The notes under the pieces: model-generated
Told to the model about the DNA's origin: nothing
What the model saw: the letters and a program-made list of their open reading frames with translations, nothing else
Database searches by the model: none
Assembly: GCA_002310995.1 (NCBI GenBank)
Contig: DBYV01000034.1
Location: forward strand, 1 to 51,307
Direction of reading: 5' to 3'
From: a bacterium UBP6_UBA1177
GTDB taxonomy: Bacteria; UBP6; UBA1177
Length of the DNA: 51,307 nucleotides
In this document: piece by piece, positions 47,898 through 51,307 of the stretch
Position numbering within the stretch: position 1 is the first letter of the stretch
Layout of the letters: every line of letters begins with the position of its first letter
Program-made: the position numbers and the translations under genes

Positions 47898-50252
47898 ATG
47901 ATAAAAAAATATTTTCTGTTTCTGGCAGCTGTGCTGTTTTTTATAAACATTTATGCAGAAAGTGTTGATATTGATATTCCTGATGCCGAATTTGTTGAAC
48001 AAAAGGGCTTTGTTATTCCGAAAATATCGGGATATGACCTTGACGGAACAGGCGAGGAAGTGATTCTTCCCTTCAAAAAGATGGTGTTCGCTAGCGAAAT
48101 TGTCAAAATCGAGATACTCAAAAAGCACAAAATAACTCTGAAAGCTCCTTTGAAAAAGGGCGGTGAGCTTTACAGACTTAGCGACATGCACAGAGTTGCA
48201 CCAGGTAAAAGGATTCTCCCTTCGATCTCGAATTTTGCGCTAGGCCGCTATTCGACTTTCAAACGCGACGTAAAACAGTCTGGGTTTAATCTTTATCCCG
48301 TTATTCCTACTGGTGAAAAAGAGGTTATAAAAATAGACAGAATCCGTGTTACGACAAAAGGTAAAACTCTTCTTCCGATGACGAATACAAAAAGCAGAAA
48401 TTCTCTTCTAATCCTTACGACAGAGTACTTCCTAACTGACTCACAGGAGATCAGCAACTTTGTCGAAGCCAAGAAACATGACGGTTTCAGAGTTGATATC
48501 GCGACTGAAAACAGCTACGGCGGCGGCGATCTCAAAGGAATAAAACGTGTCGAAAAAATCAGAGAATACCTGAGAAGTGTCTACAAAGACTACGATTTCC
48601 TGCTAATAATTGCGGGAACAGATCCCAGCGGAGACGAAGTTCCTATGGTTGTAACACGCCCTGACGATGCGGAAGAACCGGATTACGAACTTGTTCCTAC
48701 CGATATTTTCTATGCCGAACTTACCGAAGAAATGGACAGCGACAGAAACGGTGTATACGGTGAGCGTACCGATATGATATCATACGCTTTTGAACTTATA
48801 GTCGGCAGAATCCCGATTTACGGCAAAAACGTAAAAAACGCGGATAAAATTCTTGCAAGAACTGTTGAATTCATCAAAGAAAAGCCTTCAAAAGCGGAAT
48901 ACAGACAAAAAATTCTGTTTCCGACAACAATATCTTACTACAAAAATCAGGACAACCAGTTCGGAATTCCGAAAATGGACGGTGCCTACGTTGCGGAATA
49001 TCTCATCAAGAACTCGATTACAGAGCCTTTTTCCACCAAGATTCTTGTTGAAAAAAGCGGCCTCGACCCTTCCGAATTCGTTGACGAAGAAGCTCTGACT
49101 TACGATTCGATGCTTCAACAAATGAATCAGAGCTACGGCACTGTTTTCTGGCAGGCGCACGGAATGCCTGACTATTCGGTGAGGACAATATGGCGTTCTG
49201 ACCGCAACGGAAACGGAACCGCCGACACCTACAACTACGAGCTTTACAGCGACACTTTTGTTGATAACGACCTCATGAACAAGGTCAATACAGTAAATCC
49301 TTTCGTTTTTCAGGGAAGCTGCCTCAACGGGTCGATACAGTCCTCTGGAAGCCTTGCATTCAACACACTAAAGAATACGGCTGTCGGTGTAGTCGGAGCT
49401 TCTCAGGTTTCATACGGCCTGATTTTCAGCGACTACGATCTGAGTTCCCAGGATATTTTCGCATACGGTGCAGTTTTTACCGATGCTATCGTTAAAAACG
49501 AAGTTCCGTCGCAGATTTTATTTGAAACCAAAGAAAAATGGTCTGGTAGCAGTGTCCTTCTGACAATAAAACTTGAAACAAACTACCTTGGAGATCCATC
49601 GCTGAAGATGAATGTTCAGACCTGCGGAAGCGACAGCGACTGCGATGACTCCATTTTCTGCAACGGTTCCGAAAAATGCGTAGACGGTTTCTGCGAAAAA
49701 GCGTCAGACGCTCTTGTCTGCCAGGACAGCGAAAACCTGTGTGAATCAAATGTTTGCGACGAAACATCCAGATCCTGCAAAAAGGTTTTGAAAGAAGACG
49801 GCTCTCTGTGCGGCATAAACAACAACCTCTGCTTCGGCGGCAGACAGTGCCGGAAAGGAGAATGTGTCTATATCGATGGAAAAGACTGTTCACACCTTGA
49901 CAATGACTGCTCCGAAGGCGTCTGCGATCCCGAAACAGGTGCATGCACCACTGCTCCACGAAATGAAGGAATATCTTGCAGCAGCGGAAAATTCTGCACT
50001 AAGAACGAAGTATGCACAAACGGGATATGCCAGGGTGAAGCACCTGATCTTCCGGAAGCAAAAGCGTGCAACAAAATCGAATGCACTGAATACGGCGGCT
50101 TTATGAATGTCACAGATTCGTCGCAAAACTGGAACGACTGCTCTACTGAGAACGGCGAACAAGGCTACTGCTCATACGGAATATGCACGCCGAAGCAGGA
50201 ACAGGACAAAAATTCTTCATCATCTTCCGGTTGCTCGCTCACCATTTTCTAA
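47898..50252 (+). CDS. C25 (gingipain-type) cysteine protease with Cys-rich C-terminal repeats
   Basis: 784 residues. Signal peptide KKYFLFLAAVLFFINIYAES. The C25 domain spans about 165-590: SLLILTTEYFLTDSQEI, the DFLLIIAGTDPSGDEVP segment, FELIVGRIPIYG, catalytic His421 in VFWQAHGMPDYS and catalytic Cys475 in FQGSCLNGS, then YLGDPSLKM. Residues ~595-760 are disulfide-type repeats (DSDCDDSIFCNGSEKCVDGF, CSEGVCDPETGACTT) like those of Myxococcota surface proteins. The chain ends NSSSSSGCSLTIF: a Ser run and a Gly-Cys-Ser motif without a following membrane helix. It likely acts outside the cell or on its surface. GGAG precedes the ATG. Confidence 0.9.
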   Translation: MIKKYFLFLAAVLFFINIYAESVDIDIPDAEFVEQKGFVIPKISGYDLDGTGEEVILPFKKMVFASEIVKIEILKKHKITLKAPLKKGGELYRLSDMHRVAPGKRILPSISNFALGRYSTFKRDVKQSGFNLYPVIPTGEKEVIKIDRIRVTTKGKTLLPMTNTKSRNSLLILTTEYFLTDSQEISNFVEAKKHDGFRVDIATENSYGGGDLKGIKRVEKIREYLRSVYKDYDFLLIIAGTDPSGDEVPMVVTRPDDAEEPDYELVPTDIFYAELTEEMDSDRNGVYGERTDMISYAFELIVGRIPIYGKNVKNADKILARTVEFIKEKPSKAEYRQKILFPTTISYYKNQDNQFGIPKMDGAYVAEYLIKNSITEPFSTKILVEKSGLDPSEFVDEEALTYDSMLQQMNQSYGTVFWQAHGMPDYSVRTIWRSDRNGNGTADTYNYELYSDTFVDNDLMNKVNTVNPFVFQGSCLNGSIQSSGSLAFNTLKNTAVGVVGASQVSYGLIFSDYDLSSQDIFAYGAVFTDAIVKNEVPSQILFETKEKWSGSSVLLTIKLETNYLGDPSLKMNVQTCGSDSDCDDSIFCNGSEKCVDGFCEKASDALVCQDSENLCESNVCDETSRSCKKVLKEDGSLCGINNNLCFGGRQCRKGECVYIDGKDCSHLDNDCSEGVCDPETGACTTAPRNEGISCSSGKFCTKNEVCTNGICQGEAPDLPEAKACNKIECTEYGGFMNVTDSSQNWNDCSTENGEQGYCSYGICTPKQEQDKNSSSSSGCSLTIF

Positions 50253-50275
50253 TTTTCCTTTTTCCAATTTTTCAG

Positions 50276-50281
50276 TATAAT
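50276..50281 (+). promoter_or_regulatory. -10 element of the nucleoside phosphorylase gene
   Basis: TATAAT 31 bases before the ATG at 50313; no convincing -35. Confidence 0.45.
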
Positions 50282-50312
50282 TCATGGTTTTTGATTGTTT
50301 AAAGGAGGAATC

Positions 50313-51307
50313 ATGCGCCTGTTTTACGACATTATCGCTGACAAAAGGGATAAAAAAGCCCTTTCGAAAGAGGACATTTCCGATTTTCTGCAGAGCTATC
50401 TTGACGGGACTTTGAAGGATTACCAGATGTCGGCCATGCTGATGGCGATTTTTTTCAATTCGCTAAACAGCGAGGAGCTTGAAACATGGACCGAAAAGAT
50501 GCTTTACAGCGGCGAAGTGCTTGATTTTTCAGACATTGACGGCGTTGTAGTCGACAAACACTCTACCGGCGGCGTAGGCGATAAAATTTCGATTCCGTTG
50601 GCTCCACTACTTGCAGAACTCGGCTTTTATGTGCCGATGATTTCAGGACGCGGGCTCGGTCACACGGGCGGAACGCTCGACAAACTCGAATCGATCCCCG
50701 GTTTTTCGGTAAATATAGACAAGGATTCTTTCAAAAAAATCGTAAGGACCAACAAAATGGCTCTCATCGGGCAGACTCCCGAGATCGCGCCGCTTGACAA
50801 AAGGCTTTACGCACTCCGCGACGTGACGGGAACGGTCGAATCTGTGCCGCTTATCGCTTCTTCGATCATGAGTAAAAAGCTGGCTGAAGGGATCAACGGG
50901 CTCATTCTCGATATCAAGATCGGCGAAGGCGCTTTCATGAAAGATCTTGCTTCGGGAACGCGTCTGGCCAAGACGATGCGGGCAATCGGAAAACGCTTCG
51001 GAAGAAGTGTCGATGTTCTTTTCACAAATATGGATGAGCCGCTTGGCTATGCAACCGGAAACGCGCTTGAAATAAAGGAATCCTTAGACGTAATGCAGGG
51101 GAAATACGTGCCGCAGGTCACAGAACTCACGCTTAGAATGGCGGCAGTTCTCATGAAAACTTTCAAAATGACAGCTTCCATCGAAGAGGGCGAAGAAAAA
51201 GCGAAAAAGATGCTTGAAACCGGAAAAGTTCTCGAAAGATTTGCAAAAACTGTCAAACTTCAGGGCGGAGATCCGAAAGTTACTGAAAACTATTCGATTC
51301 TTCCTGA
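50313..51307 (+). CDS. pdp: Pyrimidine-nucleoside/thymidine phosphorylase, N-terminal part
   Basis: 331 residues before the window ends; the full enzyme is about 435. Strong ribosome-binding site AAAGGAGG. Motifs: DYQMSAMLMAIFFNSL, DKHSTGGVGDKISIPLAPLL (phosphate binding), the family signature SGRGLGHTGGTLDKLESIPG, LYALRDVTGTVESVPLIASS and LDIKIGEGAFMK. It splits thymidine or uridine with phosphate into base and (deoxy)ribose 1-phosphate. DeoA and Pdp cannot be told apart from this part, so the symbol is tentative. It complements the 5'-nucleotidase/SpmA-SpmB unit at 15-20 kb in nucleoside salvage. Confidence 0.95.
   Translation, partial: MRLFYDIIADKRDKKALSKEDISDFLQSYLDGTLKDYQMSAMLMAIFFNSLNSEELETWTEKMLYSGEVLDFSDIDGVVVDKHSTGGVGDKISIPLAPLLAELGFYVPMISGRGLGHTGGTLDKLESIPGFSVNIDKDSFKKIVRTNKMALIGQTPEIAPLDKRLYALRDVTGTVESVPLIASSIMSKKLAEGINGLILDIKIGEGAFMKDLASGTRLAKTMRAIGKRFGRSVDVLFTNMDEPLGYATGNALEIKESLDVMQGKYVPQVTELTLRMAAVLMKTFKMTASIEEGEEKAKKMLETGKVLERFAKTVKLQGGDPKVTENYSILP

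Overview
The window looks like a chromosomal piece of an uncultured Gram-negative bacterium of moderate, somewhat AT-leaning base composition. Outer-membrane beta-barrel proteins (12352-13950, 31845-33725), many lipoproteins with clear lipoboxes and a C25 (gingipain-type) secreted protease support a diderm cell. Three lipoproteins carry long low-complexity Asp-Thr-Gly/Ser tracts right after the lipidated cysteine, followed by cysteine-rich or OB-fold-like domains. That style is familiar from uncultured Myxococcota/Deltaproteobacteria-like lineages, but I cannot fix the phylum from this sequence. Housekeeping genes (hisS, rpsU, pgk, coaE, thiL, rpiB, nfo, yqeY) are scattered, so this is not a plasmid or prophage.

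Layout. 1-4935 (all minus): the 5' part of a GH13-like glycosidase behind yqeY, then a four-gene unit fic / ybaK / Vat-like acetyltransferase / P1 peptidase. 4936-5841 has no intact gene: it holds an imperfect tandem repeat, two dispersed-repeat motifs and an internally deleted IS3-family element. 5842-7362: an anti-sigma-like membrane protein and an envelope protein. 7373-11064 (minus): HD-domain protein, S9 peptidase lipoprotein, XerC/D recombinase. 11119-13950 (minus): FadL-like porin and Asp-Thr-rich lipoprotein. 14069-14942: small lipoprotein and coaE. 15012-20363 (minus): OB-fold-like lipoprotein, 5'-nucleotidase lipoprotein and a fused SpmA-SpmB (nucleoside-recognition) membrane protein, plausibly a nucleotide-salvage unit. 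hisS follows, then a small secreted protein, a U32-like Cys-rich protein, a small Cys protein and a YitT membrane protein.

25299-28497 is a compact restriction-modification island: two closely related C5-cytosine methyltransferases and an HNH endonuclease, headed by a perfect 14-bp palindrome that overlaps the first ribosome-binding site. It looks more AT-rich than its surroundings and is likely acquired. rpsU with its own promoter and terminator follows, then a second IS3-type remnant with the same dispersed repeat as at 5.1 kb. 29170-33725: thiL, a DUF192 protein, a lipoprotein and a porin-like protein. 33741-40483 (minus): 2-hydroxyacid dehydrogenase, AlbA_2 (Schlafen-like) ATPase-type regulator, and an operon of a DUF4412-like protein, Asp-Thr lipoprotein, divergent pgk and a degenerate M23 (LytM-like) protein. 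40652-42840: short ComEC, coiled-coil membrane protein, rpiB. 43004-47097 (minus): orphan citF, and a translationally coupled pair nfo - CARF/PD-(D/E)XK nuclease (Card1/DUF1887-like). 47222-51307: YgjV-like protein, C25 protease with an odd C-terminal GCS tail, and the start of a pyrimidine-nucleoside phosphorylase.

Most interesting: (i) a stand-alone CARF-nuclease candidate coupled to endonuclease IV with no CRISPR array in the window; (ii) the two-methylase/HNH system with its palindromic leader; (iii) a 5'-nucleotidase with a roughly 250-residue EF-hand-like insertion inside its catalytic domain; (iv) a set of promoters that almost all use a 16-bp spacer; (v) GC-bracketed inverted elements in both prominent convergent intergenic regions. 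I found no rRNA or tRNA gene and no CRISPR array.
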